Origin: Nitrospira sp.
Lineage (GTDB): Bacteria; Nitrospirota; Nitrospiria; Nitrospirales; Nitrospiraceae
Direction: 5' to 3'
DNA length: 64,000 nt
Assembly (NCBI GenBank): GCA_016873395.1
Contig: VGXG01000004.1
Location: 1 to 64,000 of the forward strand
Position numbers and translations under genes: made by a program. Below the pieces are notes generated by a model, which saw nothing but the letters and a program-made list of their open reading frames with translations, was not told the DNA's origin and made no database searches. Positions 18,610 to 26,627 of the stretch are shown here, in pieces; positions within the stretch are counted from its first letter, which is position 1, and every line of letters starts with the position of its first letter.

Positions 18610-19314
18610 ATGGCTGCGGCAACGATGACCACCCGCCACAAGGTTCTGGTCGGAGGGCTGGGCGCCTTGACGCCGGTCCTGATGAATCTCCTGATCGTCG
18701 ATCTCAACCGGCTGCTGATCAACCTCACCATCCTGGTCGTTGGCGCGTATCTGATCAAAGTCGTCGTGCTGTTCTATCTGGGCGGGCTCGTTGCCTACCT
18801 GCACAAGGATGAACACAGCCCGCTGAAACTGTTCGAGCTCGGGATAGCGGCGCCCGCCTTGATTACGGCCTTCATCAACGCAGAGAACGTGCCGGTCCAG
18901 CAGATTCCGCCTTCCAACACGGGGACGCCGACATCATCGATCCTTTTCCTTACCCCGGCGTATGCCCAACCGGCCCCCGCCCAGGACCTCAAGACTTTTT
19001 CGCTGCCCCAAGAGACGGCCACCGAGCAGGTAATGAGGGGACTCACCGGCTCCATTTCGAAACGGGTCTGGGTTGTGATCGCCGGCTCCCACCCGAAGCT
19101 CGAAGACGCGACCCGCCAGGCTCAGCAGATTTCGCAGAAGTGGCCGAAGTATCGAGGCGAGGTCTACTCCCCCTACGGCAACAACCCCTACTACGCGGTC
19201 GTCATCGGCGCCAACCTGACGTATGAGGAGGCACAGGCGCTGCGACGGAAGGCCGTCCAGGACGGCTTGCCGAACGACACCTACCTCTGGACCTTCCCCC
19301 GCGCCGGGGGGTGA
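18610..19314 (+). CDS. Membrane protein with SPOR-like C-terminus
   Basis: The 234 residues have two or three hydrophobic helices at the N-terminus (about 12-65), a possible further one at about 80-90, and a Pro/Ala linker. A C-terminal region of about 80 residues (VWVVIAGSHPKLEDATRQ... YYAVVIGANLTYEEAQAL) has the beta-alpha repeat pattern of SPOR-type domains. SPOR domains bind denuded peptidoglycan, but I cannot confirm the family by eye. It follows gcvP by 24 bp with a GAGGTGG ribosome binding site. The function is unknown. Confidence 0.7.
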   Translation: MAAATMTTRHKVLVGGLGALTPVLMNLLIVDLNRLLINLTILVVGAYLIKVVVLFYLGGLVAYLHKDEHSPLKLFELGIAAPALITAFINAENVPVQQIPPSNTGTPTSSILFLTPAYAQPAPAQDLKTFSLPQETATEQVMRGLTGSISKRVWVVIAGSHPKLEDATRQAQQISQKWPKYRGEVYSPYGNNPYYAVVIGANLTYEEAQALRRKAVQDGLPNDTYLWTFPRAGG

Positions 19315-19556
19315 TCGGTTTGCTGCATATCGGTTCTGCGACGCCGTGATTGCGATTGATGCGGGAGATGCGGGTAGTCGTAGTGACATGGCCGTTCGCT
19401 GATCTTGCAGCGGCTGCGGACTTGGCCTCAACCGCGTCCGCCGAATGCACCAGTAAAGACGACGCGCCTATGGCGCTGACTTCTGAAGGACTTTCACACT
19501 TCCTTAACTATAGTTCCTTGTTGTGATCGGAACGCGCCTATGGTATTTTGATAGCG

Positions 19557-19562
19557 TATAAT
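19557..19562 (+). promoter_or_regulatory. Possible -10 box before the 70-residue ORF
   Basis: A perfect TATAAT stands 20 bp before the start codon at 19583. No good -35 box is spaced 16-18 bp upstream. The preceding gap (19315-19556) contains no other recognised element. Confidence 0.35.
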
Positions 19563-19582
19563 GAGATAGAGGGTGAAAGGTT

Positions 19583-19795
19583 ATGATTGAAAAGAACTCT
19601 CTTATTGACCTCTCTAGAGAGGAACTGATCAAACAACTGGACGAGGAGTCCATGCGGCGGCGAAGTATGTCCGCATGTGATTTAATGCTCGCCTACCGCG
19701 CGGGCCGACTGGAAAATCCGGGTGAGGTAGCGGACCTCCTCGCGCTTGCAGGTCTACTTCCCGAAGACGATCCCCTCTTTGCCACAGCAGTCTAA
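19583..19795 (+). CDS. Small hypothetical protein, first gene of a two-gene unit
   Basis: This 70-residue acidic, helical protein (LSREELIKQLDEESMRRRSMSACDLMLAYRAGRLENPGEVADLLALAGLL) lies behind GGTGAAAGG. I recognise no domain. It overlaps the next gene by 50 bp, and both have lower GC and different codon use from their neighbours. The size, order and overlap resemble a toxin-antitoxin or similar accessory pair, but nothing proves this. Confidence 0.6.
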   Translation: MIEKNSLIDLSREELIKQLDEESMRRRSMSACDLMLAYRAGRLENPGEVADLLALAGLLPEDDPLFATAV

Positions 19796-20408
19796 TTATC
19801 GCCTTGCCGAGATCCGCGCGCTCAATGCCAGAATTCGCGCTGGCGGGCCAGACGCTCTTTTGGCATTCAGAGACCTTACCGGGAAACTGCTCAATCTAAC
19901 GATCCTGGCTTCAGGGGAAACATTGAAGCTTATAAGGCTGGAAGGTAATCCCACGAAGGCAGTCATCGGCGGCCGGACCGCCAGAGAACCACTGCGTCTC
20001 AATGGCGAGCGCTATCTCCGCATTTCCGCTAAGCTTTACCTTGACCAAACTGCGCAACCCAATTTTCTGAAAGTTGAAGAGACAAGCTATCAGTACCAGA
20101 TGGATCACGACGGCAATCAGCGGATCTTCCGATATGACTACCTGAGGAATCCACCAGGCGCCATTCCTGCGGCCCATTTCCAGGTCCGTGGCAGCTTGAC
20201 CGAAGCAGAAGCTTTGGGTGGGACACTCCTTGAGAAGATGCACTTTCCAACCGGGCGGGTTTCGGTCGAAGCAGTTATCAGGCTGTTGATAGAGCAATTC
20301 AACGTCCCATGTAATCACCCGTCTGATGTATGGCGGCCCATCCTCTCGGAATGCGAGCGAGACTTTTTGCGCGTGGCCCATCATCCGCTCTCAGGACCTG
20401 AACACTGA
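19746..20408 (+). CDS. Hypothetical protein, second gene of a two-gene unit
   Basis: This frame of about 220 residues has no ATG. The earliest start is TTG 19746, inside the previous gene. The central part (VEETSYQYQMDHDGNQRIFRYDYLR, then HFQVRG and PTGRVSVEAVIRLLIEQF) has a beta-rich look. It faintly recalls the TumE/DUF6516 toxin family, which is shorter, and I do not rely on that. Base composition suggests recent acquisition. The C-terminus is normal and the frame is intact. Confidence 0.55.
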   Translation: MQVYFPKTIPSLPQQSNYRLAEIRALNARIRAGGPDALLAFRDLTGKLLNLTILASGETLKLIRLEGNPTKAVIGGRTAREPLRLNGERYLRISAKLYLDQTAQPNFLKVEETSYQYQMDHDGNQRIFRYDYLRNPPGAIPAAHFQVRGSLTEAEALGGTLLEKMHFPTGRVSVEAVIRLLIEQFNVPCNHPSDVWRPILSECERDFLRVAHHPLSGPEH

Positions 20409-20479
20409 TTGGCTCCATTCCTTAAAAAGCTCTCGATCAAGCAACGGTGTCGGGGTCTTTGCAAGTTCGAGGTGACACT

Positions 20480-20725
20480 GTGAAGCGCGCCCGCACGTCC
20501 ATGACGATTTCCGTGCCTTCAGACCTTGCCGCGCAGTTCGAAGAACTGGCGAAGGCGGAAGCGAAGAACAAGAGCCAACTGTTCCGCGATATGTTTGCCA
20601 CATATCGGCGGCAGAAGGGGAACAAGGAATTCTTTGCCCTCCAGCGCTACGGCGTGCGACAGGCCGGAAAAAAGGGGGTGCTCACCGAGGGTGACGTCGA
20701 GGCTCTGGTGTTTCAGGGCCGGTGA
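20480..20725 (+). CDS. Ribbon-helix-helix (CopG-type) protein, orphan antitoxin
   Basis: From GTG 20480 the protein reads KRARTSMTISVPSDLAAQFEEL..., the beta-strand plus two-helix pattern of RHH DNA-binding antitoxins (about 81 residues). The C-terminal tail (FFALQRYGVRQAGKKGVLTEGDVEALVF) is typical of antitoxins that pair with PIN-domain (VapC-type) toxins. The toxin should start within a few bases of 20715, but only 70 bp follow before the next gene and no PIN frame is present. The antitoxin is therefore an orphan. Confidence 0.75.
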   Translation: MKRARTSMTISVPSDLAAQFEELAKAEAKNKSQLFRDMFATYRRQKGNKEFFALQRYGVRQAGKKGVLTEGDVEALVFQGR

Positions 20726-20797
20726 GCTTGCAGAGTTCTTCACGCTCTTGAAACAACGGGCGTGACGTATGCTCATCACCGCCTTGAAGAGGTATCC

Positions 20798-22126
20798 ATG
20801 ACGCAGAACACCGGTCACGACATGGATCGCAGAACGTTCCTAGTCCGGACCGGGCTCCTGCTGAGCGCCGGCCTTCTGACCGGCGCACTGCCCTCGCTGT
20901 CCCAAGCGGCCGCTGCGCCCCCCACGTTCACCGGTTGGCAGGCGGTGCGCAAGCAGTTCCTCCTCTCGCGGCGCTTCATCCACATGACCGGCTTCCTGCT
21001 GGCCTCTCATCCCGCGCCCGTGCGGGAAGCCATTGAGCGGCATCGCCGCGGGCTCGATGAAAACCCGGCCCATTACTGGATGGACAATGAGGAGCGGTTC
21101 GAAGCGGATGTGTTACAGGCCGCCGCTGAGTACCTGGGCGTCAATCCGACGGACATCGCCCTCACGGATAGTACGACGATGGGGTTGGGCCTGCTCTACG
21201 GCGGGCTGGCATTGCGGGCGGGTCAGGAGGTCTTGACCACCACCCACGACCACTACTCGACGCAAATCTCGTTGCAGTTGCGAGCCGAGCGGACCGGTGC
21301 GTCGGTTCGTACGATCCCGCTCTACCGGGACCTCAAGACGGTCACCAAGGAGGAAATCGTCGAGACGCTCGTGCAGAGCCTCCGCCCAACGACCAGGTAC
21401 GTGGCGGTGACCTGGGTCCACTCGAGCACCGGCCTCAAGCTGCCGGTCAGGGAGATGGCCGAGGCGTTGCAGCGAGTCAATACGTCACGGGAGGAAGCCG
21501 ACCGGGTCCTCCTCTGCGTCGACGGGGTGCACGGACTGGGGGTCGAGAACGTCACGATGGAGGACCTCGGCTGCGATTTCTTCGTGGCCGGCACCCACAA
21601 GTGGCTGTTCGGCCCGCGCGGGACCGGCCTTGTCTGGGGCCGTCCCACCGCCTGGCCTGCCGCCAACGCGACGATCCCCACGTTCAACATGGATGCGTAT
21701 CGGATCTGGATGCAGGAGCCCCAGAAAAAGGAGGTCTCCCAGGCCGCGATCATGACGCCCGGCGGCTTCCACTCCTTCGAGCACCGGTGGGCGCTGAGCG
21801 AAGCGTTCCGTTTCCATCTCGCCATCGGCAAGGCCCGCATCGCCGAGCGCATTCACGCGCTGAACCGACAACTGAAAGAGGGGCTGGTCACGATCAAGGG
21901 CGTAACGCTGCATACGCCCCTGGCAGAGGACCTGTCGGCTGGCATTGTCTGCTTCGAGATCGCGGGATGGACGCCAGCTAAGGCGGTGCAGGCCTTGCGT
22001 GAGAAGCAGATCATCGCCAGCGAGACCCCCTACGCGACCAAGTACATCCGCCTGGCCCCCAGCCTGCTGACCTCGCCGGAGGAAGTGGAGAAGACGCTGG
22101 CTGAAGTCGGGCGGCTTGCCAGATAA
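20798..22126 (+). CDS. Tat-exported class V PLP-dependent aminotransferase-like protein
   Basis: It is a fold-type I PLP enzyme of the class V (isopenicillin-N epimerase/cysteine desulfurase-like) group. The PLP lysine is in AGTHKWLFGPRGTG, and the preceding Asp/His pair is in CVDGVHGLGV. The N-terminus MDRRTFLVRTGLLLSAGLLTGALPSLSQAAA is cited here only for its twin-arginine motif RRTFL, hydrophobic stretch and A-rich cleavage area, so it is likely exported folded with its cofactor. I start at ATG 20798 behind GAAGAGG (442 residues). The substrate is unknown. Upstream is the orphan antitoxin and downstream an inverted-repeat element. Confidence 0.85.
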   Translation: MTQNTGHDMDRRTFLVRTGLLLSAGLLTGALPSLSQAAAAPPTFTGWQAVRKQFLLSRRFIHMTGFLLASHPAPVREAIERHRRGLDENPAHYWMDNEERFEADVLQAAAEYLGVNPTDIALTDSTTMGLGLLYGGLALRAGQEVLTTTHDHYSTQISLQLRAERTGASVRTIPLYRDLKTVTKEEIVETLVQSLRPTTRYVAVTWVHSSTGLKLPVREMAEALQRVNTSREEADRVLLCVDGVHGLGVENVTMEDLGCDFFVAGTHKWLFGPRGTGLVWGRPTAWPAANATIPTFNMDAYRIWMQEPQKKEVSQAAIMTPGGFHSFEHRWALSEAFRFHLAIGKARIAERIHALNRQLKEGLVTIKGVTLHTPLAEDLSAGIVCFEIAGWTPAKAVQALREKQIIASETPYATKYIRLAPSLLTSPEEVEKTLAEVGRLAR

Positions 22127-22158
22127 GGCAGAGGATCGGCTGACAAAGGGCGGCGAGG

Positions 22159-22366
22159 CGCTGAGCGGGTCCTGTCCACGAGCAACCCGGGTACCCGTTG
22201 CTCCGAAGCTGCAACGGGTGAATGCTCGCGTACCCGGCCGCCTCACCATCTCGGCGGCGTGCGCAAACGTAACGCTCGTTATTCCTCGTGTCGCGCACCC
22301 CATCCCCCCGTGGGACCCCTTACGCTGCGCGCGGTTGGGCGCCTGCTCGACACCACCCGCTCAGCG
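22159..22366. repeat. Inverted-repeat (MITE-like) element
   Basis: The terminal inverted repeats CGCTGAGCGGGT and ACCCGCTCAGCG bound about 208 bp with no ORF. Inside is a CCCGTTGC/GCAACGGG stem. A stretch at 22232-22294 (GCCTCACCATCTCGGCGG...) is nearly identical to 53829-53891, inside a different element. The elements therefore share modules. Confidence 0.8.
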
Positions 22367-22425
22367 AAGATTAGAGTAAACTAGGGAACTTATCATCCGA
22401 GCCAAAAAGAGAAAAGTGAAGGGGC

Positions 22426-22448
22426 GCCAGGTCGCTTGTAGACCTGGC
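22426..22448 (-). terminator. Possible terminator downstream of the NUDIX gene
   Basis: GCCAGGTC and GACCTGGC form a perfect 8-bp stem with a 7-base loop. On the minus strand it is followed by CTTCACTTTTCTCTTTTT, which is T-rich but interrupted. The nearest minus-strand gene ends 250 bp earlier. Another inverted repeat (ACGTTTGACCGG/CCGGTCAACGT) lies at 22568-22618. I see no gene in 22370-22696. Confidence 0.4.
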
Positions 22449-22696
22449 TCCCTTAAGGATGTAAGCACACTCAAGATCGCCGGAATCCGGCACGAGTACG
22501 AGAGGATATCAGCGCTTCCGCGAACCAATGGACAACCGGGAAGAGATCGGTGAGGCTGGCGAACAGCACGTTTGACCGGACCGCTGGCTCGCATTCGCTC
22601 GCCACGGCCGGTCAACGTGAGCGTTCGTTACCTGCCCAAGGAGCAAAAGAACCGCTTGGAGAGAGAAAAAGGCCAGGCTACTTTTCTGATGTCCGT

Positions 22697-23203
22697 TTAT
22701 TGCAGGGAGACCAACTGGAGGCCGATGACGGTTTTGGCGTCGCGGATGGTGCCGTCCTGGATCATCGTCAGCGCTTCATGGAGGGGGACCTCGACGATCT
22801 TCAGCACCTCGTCCTGGTCGAGCTGTTGGTTGCCCGGAACCAACCCGGTCCCCTTGTAGATGTGGATGACCTCGTCGGCGAAGCCGGGGGCGGTGAAGAT
22901 GCTGGTTAGGAGCTCCAGCGAGGCCGCGCGATAGCCGATCTCCTCCTCCAACTCACGCGCGGCGCAGATGAGCGGCTCCTCGTTGGGCTGGAGCTTGCCG
23001 GCCGGGATCTCGTAGATAAAGCCTCCGGCTGCATGGCGGTACTGCCGGATCAGCACCACGGTCCCGTCGTCCTTCACCGGCACGACCGCGGCGGCGCCTG
23101 GATGGCGAATGATCTCCAGCTCGACGCTGGTCCCGTTGGGCAGCCGCGCTGTTTCCAGGTTGAGCGTGAGGATGCGACCTCTGAAGATGTTCTTCACACT
23201 CAT
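22697..23203 (-). CDS. NUDIX hydrolase, ADP-ribose pyrophosphatase type
   Basis: The Nudix box is complete: G-x5-E-x7-REL-x-EE-x-G in GKLQPNEE...ARELEEEIG (about residues 70-92). RQYRHAAGGFIYEIPAG before it and the Pro about 15 residues after the box (TAPGFADE) are typical of ADP-ribose pyrophosphatases (NudF-like). I begin at MSVKNIF (ATG 23203, 168 residues). The frame extends nine residues further (MPLATCYLP), but those are encoded by heptamer repeats. It probably hydrolyses ADP-ribose or a related dinucleotide sugar. Confidence 0.92.
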   Translation of the reverse strand: MSVKNIFRGRILTLNLETARLPNGTSVELEIIRHPGAAAVVPVKDDGTVVLIRQYRHAAGGFIYEIPAGKLQPNEEPLICAARELEEEIGYRAASLELLTSIFTAPGFADEVIHIYKGTGLVPGNQQLDQDEVLKIVEVPLHEALTMIQDGTIRDAKTVIGLQLVSLQ

Positions 23204-23285
23204 TGGCAAGTAACAAGTAGCAAGTGGCAAGTGGAAGAGGTCGCGTCCGGACCCCTAGCCTCTCGCCTCTAGCCCCTCGCCCTCT
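23203..23285. repeat. 7-bp repeat arrays between gcvT and the NUDIX gene
   Basis: CAAGTAA/CAAGTAG/CAAGTGG units (23207-23235) and CCTAGCCTCTCGCCTCTAG-type units (23253-23282) follow a 7-bp period. The second array supplies the last codons (RARG) and the TAG stop of gcvT. Confidence 0.8.
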
Positions 23286-24375
23286 TATAGAATGGCGGCT
23301 TGACCACCACCGCCGGGACGACCTTGCCCCTGATGTCTATCGAGATAGTTGCGCCGACCGAGGCAAAGGCAGGCGTCACATAACCAAGCCCGATGCCTTT
23401 TTGCAGCAGGGGGGACAGGTTGCCGCTCGTGACTTCGCCGATCTCCTTGCCTTCGGAATGACTGTGAGCCAGAATCTTGCACCCATGTCTCGGGACCGCC
23501 TTCTGGAGTAGCTCAAAGGCGATCAATCGTCGCGCCGGCCCTTCCGTCTGTTGCCGGCTCAATCGGTCCCGCCCGATGAAGTCGCCTTTCTGAAAATTCA
23601 CGACCCAGTCTGCGCCCGCTTCCAGCGGCGTGGTGTCTTCCGAAATGTCGTTCCCGTAGAGCAGGTAGGCCATCTCCAACCGCAGGAGATCACGCGCTCC
23701 CAACCCGGCCGGCTTGAGCCCGGCTGACTTTCCTCTGTTCAGCAACTCATTCCAGATGCCAAGCGCCTTGTCGGCGGGCACGTAGAGCTCATAGCCCAGT
23801 TCGCCGGTATAGCCGGTCCTGGTGACGAGGGAGGGGGCTCCGAGCAGAGTCGCTTCCAAACAATGGCGTGGGTTGAGCGATGTCAGGTCCCGCACGCCCA
23901 GGTCGCTCAGGATTGCACGGGACGCGGGGCCTTGGAGCGCCAACTGCGCAATCTCGGCGGAGCGATCCCGGATCGCCACGCCGGCAGTTCCCGGCAGTTG
24001 CTCCTTCAGCCAGGCTACGATCTTTTCCCGGTTCGAAGCATTGACGCAGAGGTAATATTCTTGCGGCTTAATCCGATAGACGAAGATGTCGTCCTTGATC
24101 CCCCCGCTCGCATTGCACAGCATGGAATAGTGGGATTCCAGCACGGCCAGCTTCGCCGCGTCGTTGGTTGTGGTGCGTTGGAGGAACGCCAGGGCCCCCG
24201 GTCCCGACACCAATACCCGCCCCATGTGGCTGACGTCGAACAGCCCGGCGGCCGTCCGGACGGTCTGGTATTCGTCCACCGCGCCGGAATACTGGATCGG
24301 CATCTCCCAGCCGGCAAAGTCCACCAGCTTGGCGCCGGCCGCCACGTGTCCTTCATAGAGGGGAGTGCGGTTCAT
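23269..24375 (-). CDS. gcvT: Aminomethyltransferase (glycine cleavage T-protein)
   Basis: It transfers the methylene group from aminomethyl-lipoyl H-protein to tetrahydrofolate. It is a full-length 368-residue GcvT: N-terminal TPLYEGHVAAGAKLVDFAGWEMPIQY, the folate-site FDVSHMG, GYTGELGYELYVP, and a C-terminal beta-barrel (LLQKGIGLGYVTPAFASVGATISIDIRG). It is separate from gcvP. The stop and the preceding four codons lie in a 7-bp repeat array, so the native C-terminus may have been slightly longer or different. The 5' leader is also repeat (24385-24495). Confidence 0.96.
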   Translation of the reverse strand: MNRTPLYEGHVAAGAKLVDFAGWEMPIQYSGAVDEYQTVRTAAGLFDVSHMGRVLVSGPGALAFLQRTTTNDAAKLAVLESHYSMLCNASGGIKDDIFVYRIKPQEYYLCVNASNREKIVAWLKEQLPGTAGVAIRDRSAEIAQLALQGPASRAILSDLGVRDLTSLNPRHCLEATLLGAPSLVTRTGYTGELGYELYVPADKALGIWNELLNRGKSAGLKPAGLGARDLLRLEMAYLLYGNDISEDTTPLEAGADWVVNFQKGDFIGRDRLSRQQTEGPARRLIAFELLQKAVPRHGCKILAHSHSEGKEIGEVTSGNLSPLLQKGIGLGYVTPAFASVGATISIDIRGKVVPAVVVKPPFYKRARG

Positions 24376-24384
24376 TCATGTCTC

Positions 24385-24495
24385 CTAGCTGACAAGTTGA
24401 CAAGGGGCCAAGGTGACAAGTCGGAAAGTTGACAAGTGACCAAGCAGACACATTCCGAAATACTTGCCACTTGCTCGCTTGGCACTTGCCACCTT
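24385..24495. repeat. 7/8-bp repeat array between FKBP and gcvT genes
   Basis: Units such as TGACAAG, TTGACAAG, GGCCAAGG, TGACAAG and CACTTGC alternate with 7-8 bp spacing in both orientations and fill the spacer. This is the least regular array in the window. Confidence 0.6.
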
Positions 24496-24497
24496 CG

Positions 24498-24947
24498 CTA
24501 CCGTAGTCCCAAGAGTTCGACTTCAAAGGTGAGGGTGGCGTTGGGAGGGATGGCGTTGCCGGCGCCGCGCGACCCATAGCCGAGGTCCGGCGGAATAATC
24601 AGCTTGCGCTTGCCGCCGACTTTCATCCCGGCGACCCCCTCGTCCCAGCCCTTGATGACCTGCCCCGCTCCCACTCGGAACTTGAACGGCTCTTTCCGAT
24701 CCAGCGAGCTGTCAAATTTGGTCCCGTTGGCGAGCCAGCCCGTATAGTGGACCGTGGCCGTATCGCCCAACTCGGCCTGACGCCCCTGGCCCATCGCCAG
24801 ATCGACATACTGCAAGCCGGATTCCGTCTTCACCAGTTCACCGGCCGCTCTCGCTTCTCCCCCGTGCTGAGTTTGGACGACAATACTCACGCTCCACAAG
24901 GCCAGCACACAAGCCAGCGCCGTTGCTAGCGCGACCACCCTTCGCAT
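24498..24947 (-). CDS. FKBP-type peptidyl-prolyl isomerase, exported
   Basis: From ATG 24947, behind GGAAAGGAGAGAG, the protein has a signal peptide (residues 1-30) and one FKBP domain. [38 protein letters not shown] and the C-terminal [15 protein letters not shown] hold the usual binding-pocket residues. It would assist proline-limited folding in the periplasm. The frame extends 60 codons further upstream, but that part is Arg/Ser-rich and unlike the family. 149 residues is a normal size for a single-domain FkpA-like protein. Confidence 0.93.
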   Translation of the reverse strand: MRRVVALATALACVLALWSVSIVVQTQHGGEARAAGELVKTESGLQYVDLAMGQGRQAELGDTATVHYTGWLANGTKFDSSLDRKEPFKFRVGAGQVIKGWDEGVAGMKVGGKRKLIIPPDLGYGSRGAGNAIPPNATLTFEVELLGLR

Positions 24948-25035
24948 ATCGACTCTCTCCTTTCCTTCTACGCAGACCAGCCTGACCGCTGCATGACGAA
25001 AACGTGTCGCTGAAGGTCGGCGGCCGGCCGTCAGT

Positions 25036-26232
25036 TCAAGGGTTTGGTTCCGAGAACAGGGCGAGGCTGGCGGTGTAGCCGTGGAGGAAGTTGCTGCCGC
25101 CCACCGGTCCGATCTCGCCCTGGGCAAAGAAGCCGGCGATCGGCACGTCGCCCTCCCGCTCCCGGACCGTCGTGATGTCGTGGTGCGGACGGCCGAAGAG
25201 GCCGCGACCGCGGCCGCAACAACTGAACAGCAGCGCGCCCAAGGGAGCCCGGTGGATGGACCGGTCGGCGGCCAGCAGGAGGTTCAGATCTTCGCTCGCG
25301 GACTGCGCATCGCGCAAGTGGAACTGCACCGTCTGCCCCTCCTGCACTTGATCGCCGATGGCCACGCTGCCGGAGCCGCGATCCGCGCCGATCAAGTTGC
25401 GAACAAGGAAATCCCCCCGCTCGAACCGGTCTCGATGCTCGTCGATCACGATGCCCAGGTGCAACGCCCGTTGAGCGATGCGCCGCTCGTCGCTGCCGAG
25501 CGACTCAAAGAGGGCCTGCAACCGCTCCAAGGCCGGCACGCCCCCCAGCTCATGGATGACGTTTTGCTCCGCCTTCGTGACGACATAAGGCTCTCCGATC
25601 GGCCGACAGCCCTGCGACACCACCATCCGAACGGCAATCCGGCCGGACAAGGCCACTCCGACCAGCCCTCCGTCATAGACTTCATCGTTCAAGATCAAGC
25701 GGTTCTCACCGAAATCGTGTCCGCCGCCGGCCAGCCCGCCGATGGCCGCCGAGCCGGGACAGCGGTCCGCCAGCACCGACAAGACTTCGTCGACCGGCGT
25801 GGAAAAGGGATCGGCGAGCAGGATGAACACCGGCTTCTGGCGCTCGGCTCCCAGCCCTTCAGGCCACCCGTGGATCGTCAATCCGTCGGCTCCTTGCGGA
25901 GAAGACAAGCGCAAGGGGGTCAGCGTGACGTCCGGCATCCGCGCCGCCCAGAGGGTCGCCGCGGCCTGGGTCTCGATTTCTTCTCCTCCGGCGATGACGC
26001 CTTCGCCCGTGCAGCCGACCAGGAGTCCGGGCGCCAGCTCGCGGCGGACGGCGGCGCAGAGGGCTTCCGCCTCCTTCGCGTAGTGGGATGAAAAGAAGAG
26101 AAACGCCAGGTCAACCATCCCTGCTCCCAGCCCGTTCCGAACAGCCTGGGCCAGGGCGCGTCCCGCCGCCGCATCGGCCTCCCGTGACAGCGCTACCGAG
26201 AATCGGAGCCTTGTCTCAGCCTTTGTTGCCAT
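25036..26232 (-). CDS. FIST-domain protein
   Basis: The 398-residue protein matches the FIST N plus FIST C architecture. The N-terminal half has [17 protein letters not shown] and [31 protein letters not shown]. The C-terminal half has LLFSCCGRG...[10 protein letters not shown] and [31 protein letters not shown] domains are small-ligand sensory modules, often linked to signal transduction. Here the protein stands alone, without a fused output domain. The start ATG 26232 gives the normal length. The ligand is unknown. Confidence 0.9.
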   Translation of the reverse strand: MATKAETRLRFSVALSREADAAAGRALAQAVRNGLGAGMVDLAFLFFSSHYAKEAEALCAAVRRELAPGLLVGCTGEGVIAGGEEIETQAAATLWAARMPDVTLTPLRLSSPQGADGLTIHGWPEGLGAERQKPVFILLADPFSTPVDEVLSVLADRCPGSAAIGGLAGGGHDFGENRLILNDEVYDGGLVGVALSGRIAVRMVVSQGCRPIGEPYVVTKAEQNVIHELGGVPALERLQALFESLGSDERRIAQRALHLGIVIDEHRDRFERGDFLVRNLIGADRGSGSVAIGDQVQEGQTVQFHLRDAQSASEDLNLLLAADRSIHRAPLGALLFSCCGRGRGLFGRPHHDITTVREREGDVPIAGFFAQGEIGPVGGSNFLHGYTASLALFSEPNP

Positions 26233-26290
26233 CCCTCAATCCGGCCGTCCAACCGTTCTCCTGTTTGCCGCCGCCCCTGACCTGCCCCGC

Positions 26291-26518
26291 CTATTCTCCC
26301 AAAGGAGCGCGCTCGGCCCGCCCCGCCTGCAGTTTCTTGTGATATCGCCACATGTAGGAATGGTAATCGTCCAATTGGGCGAAGAGATAATGGAGCTCCG
26401 TCGGATCCTCACTCTCCAAGGCTCGCGTCATGCGGGTTTGCAGGAACTCGGCAAAGGCCTGGGTCTTCTCCAGCGCCGTGAGCAGCTTCAAGCCTCCACC
26501 AATCTGGTAATCGGTCAT
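26291..26518 (-). CDS. Small hypothetical helical protein
   Basis: The 75-residue protein is mostly helical (LKLLTALEKTQAFAEFLQTRMTRALESEDPTELHYLFAQLDDYHSYMWRYHKKL). It has several aromatic residues near the end and no transmembrane segment. A weak GGGGGCGGG precedes ATG 26518. I do not recognise the family. It may be transcribed with the FIST gene 58 bp downstream. Confidence 0.6.
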   Translation of the reverse strand: MTDYQIGGGLKLLTALEKTQAFAEFLQTRMTRALESEDPTELHYLFAQLDDYHSYMWRYHKKLQAGRAERAPLGE

Positions 26519-26627
26519 GATCCCGCCCCCCTGTTGGTTCGGCAGCCTCTTCGGTTTTCAGACGTTCACTTAGAGAAGCATAGTCACCCCGCTCCTGAAA
26601 ATGCAAGGACTCGGACAGCGCCCGGAC

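Noticed and set aside
24948-25127. Sixty-codon upstream extension of the FKBP gene
   Set aside because: The inner ATG has a strong ribosome binding site and gives a signal peptide at the N-terminus, while the extension would bury it.
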